From the NCBI GenBank assembly GCA_022842165.1, contig JALHQC010000009.1, positions 1 to 64,000 of the forward strand: a stretch of 64,000 nt of DNA, read 5' to 3'. This document shows, piece by piece, positions 45,378 through 54,664 of the stretch (position 1 is the stretch's first letter; each line of letters begins with the position of its first letter). The position numbers and the translations under genes were made by a program. Below the pieces are notes generated by a model, which saw nothing but the letters and a program-made list of their open reading frames with translations, had not been told where the DNA came from and did not search any database. The stretch is from a bacterium (GTDB taxonomy: Bacteria; Pseudomonadota; Alphaproteobacteria; Rhizobiales; Aestuariivirgaceae).

Positions 45378-45462
<85 letters not shown>

Positions 45463-45494
45463 TCCTACAGACATCGTTCAGCAGCGGAACCCTG

Positions 45495-46106
45495 ATGGCC
45501 ATCAAGCTTTACAAGGGCGACCTGCCCGCCGGACTGGACTTCGGCGCATCCGTCGCCGTCGATTCGGAAACCCTTGGCCTCATTCCCCGGCGCGACAAGC
45601 TTTGCGTCGTGCAGCTTTCCTCGGGCGACGGCAACGCCCATCTCGTCCAGCTCGACCGCGCCAACTATGACGCGCCCAACCTGAAGGCGCTGATGGCAAA
45701 CCCGGCCGTTACCAAGATCTTCCACTACGCGCGCTTCGACGTGGCGGTGATCAAGCAATATCTGGGCATCGATACCTATCCCCTCTACTGCACCAAGATC
45801 GCCTCGAAGCTCACCCGCACCTATACTGATCGTCACGGCCTCAAGGATTTGATCAAGGAACTCCTGGGGATCGAGTTGAACAAGCAGCAGCAGAGCTCCG
45901 ACTGGGGCGCCCATGTGCTGAGTGACGCGCAAAAGCAATATGCCGCGCAGGACGTGCTCTACCTCCACGAATTGAAGTCGAGGCTCGACCAGATGCTGGC
46001 CCGCGAGGACCGCGCCGGGATCGCCAGGGCCTGCTTCGATTTCGTGCCGGTGCGCGCCGCCCTCGACCTTGCAGGCTGGGCGGAGGAAGATGTCTTCGCC
46101 CACTGA
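45495..46106 (+). CDS. RNase D-like 3'-5' exonuclease
   Basis: 203 residues consisting only of the DEDDy exonuclease domain: VAVDSETLGL (ExoI, D and E near 22-24), FHYARFDVAVIKQY (ExoII), and QKQYAAQDVLYLHEL (ExoIII, with Y and D). The HRDC domains of full RNase D are absent, so it is about half the length; such short forms are common in alphaproteobacteria. It probably trims structured RNA. Its 3' end overlaps lptC by 17 bp. Confidence 0.9.
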   Translation: MAIKLYKGDLPAGLDFGASVAVDSETLGLIPRRDKLCVVQLSSGDGNAHLVQLDRANYDAPNLKALMANPAVTKIFHYARFDVAVIKQYLGIDTYPLYCTKIASKLTRTYTDRHGLKDLIKELLGIELNKQQQSSDWGAHVLSDAQKQYAAQDVLYLHELKSRLDQMLAREDRAGIARACFDFVPVRAALDLAGWAEEDVFAH

Positions 46107-46722
46107 CAGCGCTGCCGGCAGGGCCCTGCGCTGGGCCAGCCTCTCCCGGCTCCTGAGCTGGCTGGCGGTGCTCGTGGGCGCAGGCTTCGTGGGGCTGTTT
46201 CTGTTTCAGGCCGGTCTCTTCGCGCTGCTCCTGCCGGGCGAGCCGCCAGCCCCGCCAGTCGACAATCCCGACCAGATCACCGCCACGACGTCGACCGTCA
46301 ACGGCATCGACCGCGAGAATCAGCCCTATCAGGTGAAGGCCGTGAAGGGCTGGCAGGATTCGCGGAACCCGACGCTCGTGCACCTCGAAACCGTCGAAGG
46401 CCAGTTCCGGCGTGCCTCGGGGGCGGAATACACCATCACCGCCAGGACGGGCGCCTACAACACCAAGGTGAAAGAACTCGACCTTCAGGGCAATGTCGTC
46501 ATTGTCCAGAAGGACCGCTTCACCGCTCTCATGGACAAGGCCCATGTGGTGGTCGAGGAGAAGAAGCTGACCTCGGGTGTCCCCGTCGACGTCACCTTCG
46601 GCGACGGCACCATCAAGGCCAACGGCATGGAAATAACCGATGACGGGGCCCGAATTCTGTTCTTGAATGGCGTCAAGGCACGTTTCGGCGCCGAAACCGC
46701 AAAGGGAGACCCTGGTCCATGA
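46090..46722 (+). CDS. lptC: LPS export protein LptC
   Basis: 210 residues. A single N-terminal transmembrane helix (about 17-45) anchors a periplasmic beta-jellyroll that carries LPS from LptB2FG to LptA. Sequence traces: ADQITATTSTVNGIDRENQPYQVKA-like region near 60-85, TARTGAYNTKVKELDLQGNVVI near 118, and GTIKANGMEITDDGARILFLNGVKA. I use ATG 46090, inside the exonuclease gene. It overlaps lptA by 4 nt. Confidence 0.9.
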   Translation: MSSPTDSAAGRALRWASLSRLLSWLAVLVGAGFVGLFLFQAGLFALLLPGEPPAPPVDNPDQITATTSTVNGIDRENQPYQVKAVKGWQDSRNPTLVHLETVEGQFRRASGAEYTITARTGAYNTKVKELDLQGNVVIVQKDRFTALMDKAHVVVEEKKLTSGVPVDVTFGDGTIKANGMEITDDGARILFLNGVKARFGAETAKGDPGP

Positions 46723-47261
46723 TGCATCGCCTGGTATTGGCTGCCGCCGCAGCCGCACTTCTCACGGTAACGGGCGCCACCGCCGCGGAAACGCCCGCCA
46801 AGAAGCCTGAGGCTGCCGAGACCGCGGGCACCAAGAAGGCCGCCAAGCCCGCCGCGCCGCCGCCACCTGTCAACATCGAGGCCAACGAGATGGAAATTCT
46901 CGATGCCGACAAGAAGGCGATCTTCCGCGGCAAGGTCGATGCCAAGCGCGGCGACACGACGCTGAAGTCGGATCTCCTCACCGTGCTCTATGCCGAAGTG
47001 AAGCAGCCCGACGGCACGACCAAGACGGATGCTACCGATCTCGACGCCAAGGGCAACGTCACCATCGTCACGCCGAAAGAGACGATCACCGGCGACTGGG
47101 CCAAGTTCAATCCCCAGGCCAATACCCTGGTGGTCGGCGGCAACGTGAAGCTCGTTCAGGGTGCGACGGTGCTGACCGGCCCCGAGCTTCATGCCGACCT
47201 CAACACCGACCGGATCGAGATGAAGGGCGGCCGCGTGAAAGGCAGCTTCCTGCCGAAGTGA
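46719..47261 (+). CDS. lptA: LPS transport periplasmic protein LptA
   Basis: 180 residues. A signal peptide (1-23, ending TAA) is followed by an Ala/Lys/Pro-rich linker and the OstA/LptA beta-fold (VNIEANEMEILDADKKAIFRGKVDAKRG, LDAKGNVTIVTPKETITGDWAKF, ADLNTDRIEMKGGRVKGSF). It forms the periplasmic bridge for LPS. The start overlaps lptC by 4 nt, and lptB follows after a 66-bp gap. Confidence 0.92.
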   Translation: MMHRLVLAAAAAALLTVTGATAAETPAKKPEAAETAGTKKAAKPAAPPPPVNIEANEMEILDADKKAIFRGKVDAKRGDTTLKSDLLTVLYAEVKQPDGTTKTDATDLDAKGNVTIVTPKETITGDWAKFNPQANTLVVGGNVKLVQGATVLTGPELHADLNTDRIEMKGGRVKGSFLPK

Positions 47262-47327
47262 CGGCTCCTTATCGAAAATTAAACCTATTGGGTGGACATT
47301 CACTTGGCGCGTGATGAAGACGTGACG

Positions 47328-48137
47328 ATGGCAAAGCAGGCACCGAGGAACGCTCCCCGGCGGGCACAGATTCCGCACAAGGCGAGCACCCGTCAGGAGC
47401 CGGCAGAGCCCGGGCGCCAGGGTCTGGTCGTTGAGGGATTGCGTAAATCCTACAAGCGGCGGCCGGTGGTGCGCGATGTCTCGCTCTCCGTCAGGCGCGG
47501 TGAAGCTGTGGGCCTTCTGGGACCCAATGGCGCCGGCAAGACGACGGTGTTCTACATGATCACCGGCCTGATTGCCGCCGACAGCGGCCAGATCAGTCTC
47601 GACGGCACGGATATCACCCATCTGCCGATGTACCGGCGGGCGCGACTGGGGATTGGGTATCTGGCGCAGGAGAGTTCGATCTTTCGCGGCCTCACGGTGG
47701 AGGAAAACATACGTGCGGTGCTCGAACTGACAGAGAGTTCGAAGCAGAAGCGCGCCAGTAAGTTGCGTGAGTTGCTAGATGAGTTCTCAATCACCCACCT
47801 CCGGCATTCGCCGGCTGTTGCGCTCTCTGGCGGCGAGCGTCGCCGCGTTGAAATCGCGCGCGCCCTTGCCGCCGATCCCGAATTCATGCTCCTCGACGAG
47901 CCCTTCGCCGGAATTGACCCGATTGCGATCAGTGATATTCGCAAGCTGGTGCGACAGCTCACCGCTCGGGGAATCGGGGTGCTTGTTACGGATCACAACG
48001 TCCGCGAAACGCTCGAACTCATCGACAGGGCCTTCATCATCCATGAGGGCCATGTCCTGACCGAAGGCGCGCCCGATGAGATCGTCCAGAATGCGGATGT
48101 CCGGCGCTATTATCTTGGCGCCGATTTCAGCCTTTGA
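47328..48137 (+). CDS. lptB: LPS export ABC transporter ATPase LptB
   Basis: About 269 residues. A basic N-terminal extension of some 30 residues precedes the ABC domain: Walker A GPNGAGKTT, QESSIFRGLTVEENI, signature LSGGERRRVEIARALAA, Walker B MLLDEPFAGIDPIAI, H-loop VLVTDHNVRETL. It drives LPS extraction with LptFG. The stretch 47690-47830 uses rarer codons than its surroundings. ATG 47328 is chosen; a GTG at 47292 in frame is the alternative, and neither has a strong ribosome site. Confidence 0.94.
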   Translation: MAKQAPRNAPRRAQIPHKASTRQEPAEPGRQGLVVEGLRKSYKRRPVVRDVSLSVRRGEAVGLLGPNGAGKTTVFYMITGLIAADSGQISLDGTDITHLPMYRRARLGIGYLAQESSIFRGLTVEENIRAVLELTESSKQKRASKLRELLDEFSITHLRHSPAVALSGGERRRVEIARALAADPEFMLLDEPFAGIDPIAISDIRKLVRQLTARGIGVLVTDHNVRETLELIDRAFIIHEGHVLTEGAPDEIVQNADVRRYYLGADFSL

Positions 48138-48156
48138 CAAGGCTTGAGGGGGCGGC

Positions 48157-49677
48157 ATGGCCATAAGCCAGAGGCTCGAACTGCGCCAGGGCCAGTCCCT
48201 GGTCATGACCCCGCAGCTGCAGCAGGCCATCAAGCTGCTGCAGATGTCGAACATGGAACTGCAGGCCTACGTCGACAACGAACTCGAGCGCAACCCCCTC
48301 CTCGAACGCGATGAACGCGGCGAAATCCAGAAGCAGCCGGCCGAGGCTTCGCCCGGCGAGCCCGACATGGTCAGCGAACTGAGCTCGGGTGCCGCAACCG
48401 AGGAGCGGCTGAAGACGCTCGATACCGATCTTGACAATGTCTACACCCACGAAGCCCGGGCCGATGCCGAGAACCGCTCGGCCATGGGCTCTGCCGATTC
48501 CGGCTGGTCGTCGCTCAGGCCCAGCGGCGGCATGTCGCTCGACTCCGAGGACATGGACTTCGCCGCGACGCTGACCAGGCTTCCGACGCTCGCCGAACAT
48601 CTGACCGGCCAGTTGCACCTCGCTGTCGAAACCGTGGCCGAACGGCTGATCGGCCAGCATCTGATCGGTTCCCTCAATGAGGCAGGCTACCTCACCTCCG
48701 ATGTCGCCTCTATGGCGGAAACCCTTGGCGCCACGCCTGCCCACGTCGAGGCCGTGCTGGTCAAGCTGCAGCAATGCGACCCCGCCGGCGTTTTCGCGCG
48801 CGACCTCAAGGAGTGCCTGTCGCTGCAGCTCCGCGAGCTGGACCGCTACGATCCCGCCATGGTGACGCTTGTCGACAATCTCGAACTGGTGGCCCGGCGC
48901 GACTACAACGCCCTGAAAACCCTGTGCAGGGTCGATATCGACGACCTGAAGGACATGATCGCCGAACTGCGCGGGCTCAACCCGAAGCCCGGCCATGCCT
49001 TCGGGTCCGATCCCGTCCAGCCTGTCATCCCGGATGTGATCGTGCGCGCCTCGCCCGAAGGCGCCTGGACCATCGAGCTCAACACCGAGACGCTGCCGCG
49101 CGTCCTCATCAACAACCAGTATCTGGCCAAGGTCTCGTCCACCGCCGCGCGCTCGGAGGACAAGCTCTATCTCTCGGAATGCCAGGCCAACGCCACCTGG
49201 CTGGTGAAGAGCCTCGACCAGCGTGCCAAAACCATCCTGAAGGTGGCGCGCGAAATCGTCCGCCAGCAGGACGCGTTCCTGGTGCTGGGCGTCCAGCATC
49301 TGCGGCCCCTGAACCTGAAGACGGTGGCCGACGCGATCGAGATGCATGAATCGACGGTCAGCCGCGTCACCTCGAACAAATACATGGCCACGCCGCGCGG
49401 CATTTTCGAACTGAAGTATTTCTTTACCACCGCTATCGCCTCCTCCGACCTCGATGGCGACGCCCATTCGGCGGAGGCCGTCCGCCACCGCATCAAGGAG
49501 CTTATCGGCGCGGAAGGAGAGGGCGTTCTCTCCGATGACACGATTGTCGAGAGACTCAAGTCCTCGGGCATCGAAATTGCCCGGCGGACAGTCGCCAAAT
49601 ATCGGGAATCGCTAAATATTCCGTCATCCGTCCAGCGCCGCCGCGAACTCAAGGTACAGGTCCGCCAAGGGCGTTGA
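48157..49677 (+). CDS. rpoN: RNA polymerase sigma-54 factor RpoN
   Basis: 506 residues. The N-terminal glutamine-rich activator-interaction region (RLELRQGQSLVMTPQLQQAIKLLQMSNMEL) is followed by an acidic region, the core-binding domain, the HTH (HESTVSRVTSNKYMATPRGIFELKYFF), and the RpoN box ARRTVAKYRE near 470-480. It transcribes nitrogen-related and other enhancer-dependent genes. The setting lptB-rpoN-hpf-ptsN is conserved in proteobacteria and links it to the nitrogen PTS. Confidence 0.97.
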   Translation: MAISQRLELRQGQSLVMTPQLQQAIKLLQMSNMELQAYVDNELERNPLLERDERGEIQKQPAEASPGEPDMVSELSSGAATEERLKTLDTDLDNVYTHEARADAENRSAMGSADSGWSSLRPSGGMSLDSEDMDFAATLTRLPTLAEHLTGQLHLAVETVAERLIGQHLIGSLNEAGYLTSDVASMAETLGATPAHVEAVLVKLQQCDPAGVFARDLKECLSLQLRELDRYDPAMVTLVDNLELVARRDYNALKTLCRVDIDDLKDMIAELRGLNPKPGHAFGSDPVQPVIPDVIVRASPEGAWTIELNTETLPRVLINNQYLAKVSSTAARSEDKLYLSECQANATWLVKSLDQRAKTILKVAREIVRQQDAFLVLGVQHLRPLNLKTVADAIEMHESTVSRVTSNKYMATPRGIFELKYFFTTAIASSDLDGDAHSAEAVRHRIKELIGAEGEGVLSDDTIVERLKSSGIEIARRTVAKYRESLNIPSSVQRRRELKVQVRQGR

Positions 49678-49702
49678 CTTGCCGGACTCGCGCGACTAGG
49701 GT
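49674..49702 (+). promoter_or_regulatory. Promoter for hpf-ptsN
   Basis: TTGACT (49674-49679), a 17-nt spacer and TAGGGT (49697-49702). The -35 overlaps the rpoN stop codon, so hpf can be transcribed separately from rpoN. The leader before hpf is about 155 nt. Confidence 0.6.
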
Positions 49703-49863
49703 CCGCCCGCTTCGTCCGGCCCGGGTGTTGGGCTTCTCCACCCGTCTAAAGGGCGCGAAGCGGTTGAGAGGCGGTTCCATTTCAGACGGCAGGCCTGTTG
49801 ACGATCAAGCCAAACGCGCCCATGTGTAAGAGCCAGGGCGAAGCAGGGATATTTGCGACGACC

Positions 49864-50436
49864 ATGCAGATCAAAGTCACGGGTAAGAACCTCGACGTCG
49901 GCAGCGCCTTGCGCGAACATGTCGAAGACCGCCTCCGCCAGTTCCAGCAGCGCTATTTCGAAGGCACCGTCCATGCCCACGTCACCGTGGAAAAGCAGCG
50001 CGGCGGCTTCCACACCGATTGTGCGGTGCATCTGGCCACCGGCCTGGTGCTGCAAGCCCATGGCAGCGCCGCTGAAGCCCATCCGAGCTTCGATCAGGCG
50101 GCGAGCCATCTTGAAAAGCAGTTGCGCCGCTACAAGAACCGCCTGAAGGATCATCACAAGTCGCGCCGCGAGCCGGTGCGGCAGTCGGAAGCGGTAAGCT
50201 ACGTGATCAGCCCCGCGCCCGAGGAGGAAACGGAGGCCGCCGGGCTCAACCCCGTGGTCGTGGCCGAAACCGGAATCAGCCTGCCGGAACTTTCGGTTGG
50301 CGAGGCCGTCATGCAACTCGATATTTCAAGCACGCCTTTCCTGCTGTTCCGCAATGGCGGGCACGGTGGTCTCAATCTGGTCTACCGGCGTCCCGACGGC
50401 AACATTGGCTGGGTCGATCCCAAGCCGCAGGCCTGA
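49864..50436 (+). CDS. hpf: Long-form ribosome hibernation factor HPF
   Basis: 190 residues. The N-terminal HPF/RaiA domain (MQIKVTGKNLDVGSALREHVEDRL...ASHLEKQLRRYKNRLKDHH) is joined by a linker to the C-terminal dimerisation domain (VMQLDISSTPFLLFRNGGHGGLNLVYRRPDGNIGWV). The long form makes 100S ribosome dimers in stationary phase. ATG 49864 is the family start; upstream codons to 49798 are not HPF-like. The gene is followed by ptsN. Confidence 0.95.
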   Translation: MQIKVTGKNLDVGSALREHVEDRLRQFQQRYFEGTVHAHVTVEKQRGGFHTDCAVHLATGLVLQAHGSAAEAHPSFDQAASHLEKQLRRYKNRLKDHHKSRREPVRQSEAVSYVISPAPEEETEAAGLNPVVVAETGISLPELSVGEAVMQLDISSTPFLLFRNGGHGGLNLVYRRPDGNIGWVDPKPQA

Positions 50437-50472
50437 CGTGAACCCCAACTCCGCACAACGGGGATCTTCCGC

Positions 50473-50949
50473 ATGACACTTGATGCCATCATCGACAAGC
50501 AGTCGGTTCTCTCGAACGTCAAGACCCGGAACAAGAAGCAGTTGCTGGTGGAGTTGTCACAAGCCCTGGCCAATCGCGTCGCCATCGATCACCGCCTGAT
50601 TTTCGAGACACTGCTGAAGCGCGAGAAGCTGGGCTCGACCGGAATTGGCCAGGGAATAGCCATTCCGCATGGCAAGGTGGCAACCCTCAGCCGCGTCTAC
50701 GGGCTGTTTGCGCGCCTTGGAAAGGCGGTCGATTTCGATTCGGTCGATGGTCAGCCTGTCGACCTGGTCTTCGTGCTTCTGGCGCCCGAGCATGCCGGCG
50801 CCGACCACTTGAAGGCCTTGGCGAAGATTTCAAGGCTGCTGCGCGATCCTGCCGTTGTGGCGAAGCTGCGCGGCACCGATGACGCGGAAGGCCTCTATGC
50901 GATCCTGACGGAACCCGCCGCCTCCTCGACCAGCGCAACCGCCGCCTGA
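50473..50949 (+). CDS. ptsN: Nitrogen PTS protein EIIA-Ntr
   Basis: 158 residues of the PTS EIIA type-2 fold. The phosphorylated histidine is His66 in GIAIPHGK; LDSVDGQPVDLVF-like and LLAPEHAGADHLKALAKISRLLRD are also standard. It is the output of the PtsP-NPr-PtsN relay controlling potassium uptake, stress and PHB in alphaproteobacteria. The last codons and stop lie in a 27-bp direct duplication with the sequence just downstream. Confidence 0.95.
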   Translation: MTLDAIIDKQSVLSNVKTRNKKQLLVELSQALANRVAIDHRLIFETLLKREKLGSTGIGQGIAIPHGKVATLSRVYGLFARLGKAVDFDSVDGQPVDLVFVLLAPEHAGADHLKALAKISRLLRDPAVVAKLRGTDDAEGLYAILTEPAASSTSATAA

Positions 50950-50984
50950 ACGCGGACGAGCGCGACCGCCGCCTGAACGCGAAT

Positions 50985-51014
50985 GCCCCGCCTTCCGGGG
51001 AGAGCGGGGCTTAT
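50985..51014. terminator. Shared terminator between ptsN and DUF1150 gene
   Basis: GCCCCGC (50985-50991) and GCGGGGC (51004-51010) form a 7-bp stem with TTATT on the ptsN side. It lies between convergent genes and may serve both. Confidence 0.55.
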
Positions 51015-51024
51015 TCCAGCGAAT

Positions 51025-51291
51025 TCAATGCACGCTCATCGGCATCAATTCATGCTCGAAGGCGCTGCCGACCGCCGCCTCCCGCGAGCCTGAGATCGAC
51101 ACCGGCGTGCCATCCGCATTGTACAGGCAAAACAGCTTGGAGTTAGGCGCCACGCGCGCCTCCCCGCCCAGCAGGCGCTTGGCTTCGCGGATCTCGATCT
51201 CGCGGATATATCCCAATGCGCCTTCGCCAAGCACGGCAAGCTCTTCCGGCGTCAATTCCTCGATCTTCTTCTGTTTCGAATCGTCAATCAT
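51025..51291 (-). CDS. DUF1150 family protein
   Basis: 88 residues, soluble, matching DUF1150: ELAVLGEGALGYIREIEIREAKRL and KLFCLYNADGTPVSISGSREAAVGSAFEHEL. Function unknown; the family regularly sits next to Hsp20 genes in Hyphomicrobiales, as here. It starts 4 nt after the hsp20 stop and is surely cotranscribed with it. Confidence 0.88.
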   Translation of the reverse strand: MIDDSKQKKIEELTPEELAVLGEGALGYIREIEIREAKRLLGGEARVAPNSKLFCLYNADGTPVSISGSREAAVGSAFEHELMPMSVH

Positions 51292-51295
51292 CTAC

Positions 51296-51718
51296 TCACC
51301 CTCCAATCTGGATGCGGCGGACCATCCGCCGGGGTTCAGGCCGTTCAAGATTGAGCTCCAGCAAGCCGTTTTCGAGCCGGGCGCCGGTGACTTCCATGCC
51401 GTCCGCAAGTACGAAGCTGCGAGCGAACTGCCGCGCGGCAATGCCGCGGTGCAGGTAGGCCCGTCCCTCGTCTTCCTTCTGGCGTCCGCGGATCACCAGC
51501 TGGTTCTCCTCGATTGTTACGTCCAGCTCGTCGCGGCTGAACCCGGCAACTGCCAAGGTGATGCGCAGGCGCTCTGCCTCACCCTCGGCGCGCGGAAGTT
51601 TCTCGATATTGTAGGGTGGATAGCCATCGCCGGAAGTCTTTGAAGCCCGGTCGAGCATCCGTTCCAGCTCGTCGAAACCGAGCAGCAAAGGCGATGAGAA
51701 AACCGATAGACGCGACAT
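51296..51718 (-). CDS. Hsp20/alpha-crystallin small heat shock protein
   Basis: 140 residues. A short N-terminus (MSRLSVFSSPLLLGFDELERMLDR) is followed by the alpha-crystallin domain (LRITLAVAGFSRDELDVTIEENQLVIRGRQ) and the C-terminal GLLELNLERPEPRRMVRRIQI. It is an ATP-independent holdase of the IbpA/HspD class. ATG 51718 has GAGGGC as ribosome site, which is predicted to be hidden by a leader hairpin. A heat-shock-type promoter lies upstream. It forms an operon with the DUF1150 gene. Confidence 0.93.
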   Translation of the reverse strand: MSRLSVFSSPLLLGFDELERMLDRASKTSGDGYPPYNIEKLPRAEGEAERLRITLAVAGFSRDELDVTIEENQLVIRGRQKEDEGRAYLHRGIAARQFARSFVLADGMEVTGARLENGLLELNLERPEPRRMVRRIQIGG

Positions 51719-51722
51719 GTGT

Positions 51723-51743
51723 TTGCCCTCGTTGAAGCAGCAA
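51723..51743 (-). promoter_or_regulatory. ROSE-like RNA thermometer over hsp20 start
   Basis: In the minus-strand transcript, TTGCTGCTT pairs with GAGGGCAA around loop CAAC, leaving one bulged G. The Shine-Dalgarno GAGGGC is inside the stem. ROSE thermometers of rhizobial hsp20 genes hide the ribosome site with a U(U/C)GCU element and an unpaired G in just this way. Inferred by hand folding. Confidence 0.55.
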
Positions 51744-51785
51744 TTGCAGCTGGAACCCGTGACGGCATCCTCAGCTACAACCCTC

Positions 51786-51814
51786 ATATGAGAAACCTGT
51801 TCCACGGATTCAAG
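51786..51814 (-). promoter_or_regulatory. Candidate heat-shock (sigma-32) promoter of hsp20
   Basis: On the minus strand CTTGAA (51814-51809) and CTCATAT (51792-51786), CTTG-N18-CTCATAT, close to the alphaproteobacterial RpoH consensus CTTG-N17/18-CYTATNT. An overlapping GGAAC-N16-GGTT could be a weak EcfG site instead. Confidence 0.4.
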
Positions 51815-51858
51815 CGCAGCCGCCCGGGGGTGGCTTGACCGTGACGGCAACATGGTGG

Positions 51859-51876
51859 TTTGATCACCTGATCAAA
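51859..51876. promoter_or_regulatory. 18-bp palindromic operator before nucleoside operon
   Basis: TTTGATCA-CC-TGATCAAA is a perfect inverted repeat. It lies about 80-100 bp before the binding-protein start, next to a plausible TTGATC-N16-TAATCG promoter. The N6 spacing between TTGAT and ATCAA rules out an FNR box. A GntR- or LacI-type repressor of the operon is likely. Confidence 0.5.
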
Positions 51877-51955
51877 GATTGTAATCGCGCCCGGAAAACG
51901 GTTGTGATTTAATTGCGATATGAATGCCAGGGAAAACCACAGGGAGACCATCATA

Positions 51956-52957
51956 ATGAAACGACGTTCACTGCTCGCTGCCGTTGCGGCCTTCGCCATG
52001 TCGGCGGCCGCCGCCTTCGCGGCCGACGACAAGCCGGCCATCGTCTTCGATATCGGCGGCAAATTTGACAAATCCTTCAACGAGTCGATGTACAACGGCT
52101 CGGAAAAGTTCAAGGCCGAAACCGGCACCGCCTATGGCGAGTTCGAGATCGCCAACGAAGCCCAGCGCGAGCAGGCGATCCGCAATTTTGCCGACCAGGG
52201 CTACTCGCCGATCATCGCCGCGGGATTTGCGCAAGCCTCGGCGCTCGAGAAGGTCGCCAAGGAATATCCCGACCTCAAGTTCGCCATCGTCGACATGGTG
52301 GTCGATCTCCCGAACGTCCAGTCGATCGTGTTCAACGAGCACGAGGGCTCCTATCTCGTCGGAATTCTTGCCGCCATGGCCTCGAAGTCCGGCAAGGTCG
52401 GCTTCGTGGGCGGCATGGACATTCCGCTGATCCGCAAGTTCGCCTGCGGCTATGCCCAGGGTGTCAAGGCGGCGAAAGCTGATGCCACGATCTTCCAGAA
52501 CATGACGGGCGATACGGGCGCGGCCTGGAACGATCCGGTCAAGGGCGGCGAAATCACCAAGGGCCAGATGGCTCAAGGCGCCGACGTGATCTACGCGGCA
52601 GCCGGTGCCACCGGCCTCGGCGTGCTTCAGGCGGCAGCCGATGGCGGCGCCTTGTCGATCGGCGTCGACGCCAACCAGAACTATCTCCATCCCGGCAAGG
52701 TGCTGACCTCGATGCTGAAGCGCGTCGACGTCGCCGTGTACAACGTCATGAAGGCCGGCAAGGAAGGAACCTTCAAGCCCGGCATTCTGGCGCTCGGCCT
52801 CAAGGAAGACGGCGTAGGCTACGCCATGGACGAGCACAATGCGTCGCTGGTGACGGACGAGATGAAGGCTGCCGCCGAGAAGGCCAAGGCCGACATCATC
52901 GCCGGCACCATCAAGGTGCACGACTACACCGCCGACAACACCTGCCCGGTGCAGTAA
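51956..52957 (+). CDS. BMP-family nucleoside-binding protein
   Basis: 333 residues. A signal peptide (1-22, ending AFA) leads into the BMP/PnrA fold: IVFDIGGKFDKSFNESMYNG, EIANEAQREQAIRNFADQGYSPIIAAGFAQ, NEHEGSYLVGILAAMAS, GGMDIPLIRKFACGYAQGVKAA, and GADVIYAAAGATGLGVLQAA. PnrA-like proteins bind purine or pyrimidine nucleosides. ATG 51956 has GGGAGA upstream. It starts an operon with an ABC ATPase, two permeases and four nucleoside-catabolic enzymes, which makes a nucleoside substrate very likely. Confidence 0.92.
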   Translation: MKRRSLLAAVAAFAMSAAAAFAADDKPAIVFDIGGKFDKSFNESMYNGSEKFKAETGTAYGEFEIANEAQREQAIRNFADQGYSPIIAAGFAQASALEKVAKEYPDLKFAIVDMVVDLPNVQSIVFNEHEGSYLVGILAAMASKSGKVGFVGGMDIPLIRKFACGYAQGVKAAKADATIFQNMTGDTGAAWNDPVKGGEITKGQMAQGADVIYAAAGATGLGVLQAAADGGALSIGVDANQNYLHPGKVLTSMLKRVDVAVYNVMKAGKEGTFKPGILALGLKEDGVGYAMDEHNASLVTDEMKAAAEKAKADIIAGTIKVHDYTADNTCPVQ

Positions 52958-52980
52958 GCAAAACGTCCTCTCACCCTAGC

Positions 52981-53130
52981 GTCCTCTCCCGCTCCGGCGG
53001 GAGAGGACAGGGGCCCGCGCCGTTTCAGGCGTGGGAAAGGTGAGGGGAAGTCAAGTTTCGCTGTTCCGCGTTTCCTCACCTCCCCATCGCTGTCGCGATG
53101 GGTCCCTTCCTCTCCCGCAGGCGGGAGAGG
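52981..53130. repeat. Palindromic repeat in nucleoside operon (family D)
   Basis: A 150-bp element with strong hairpins at both ends: GTCCTCTCCCGC/GCGGGAGAGGAC (52981-53008) and CCTCTCCCGC/GCGGGAGAGG (53109-53130). Inside lie CCTCACC/GGTGAGG and CATCGC/GCGATG arms. It separates the binding-protein gene from the ATPase gene and may stabilise the upstream mRNA so that more binding protein is made. Confidence 0.85.
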
Positions 53131-53146
53131 ACATTTCGGGGCAACT

Positions 53147-54663
<1,517 letters not shown>

Positions 54664-54664
<1 letters not shown>

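Noticed and set aside
51860-51875. FNR/CRP-type box TTGAT...ATCAA before the nucleoside operon
   Set aside because: The half-sites are 6 nt apart, not 4, so it does not fit FNR; better explained as a different palindromic operator.
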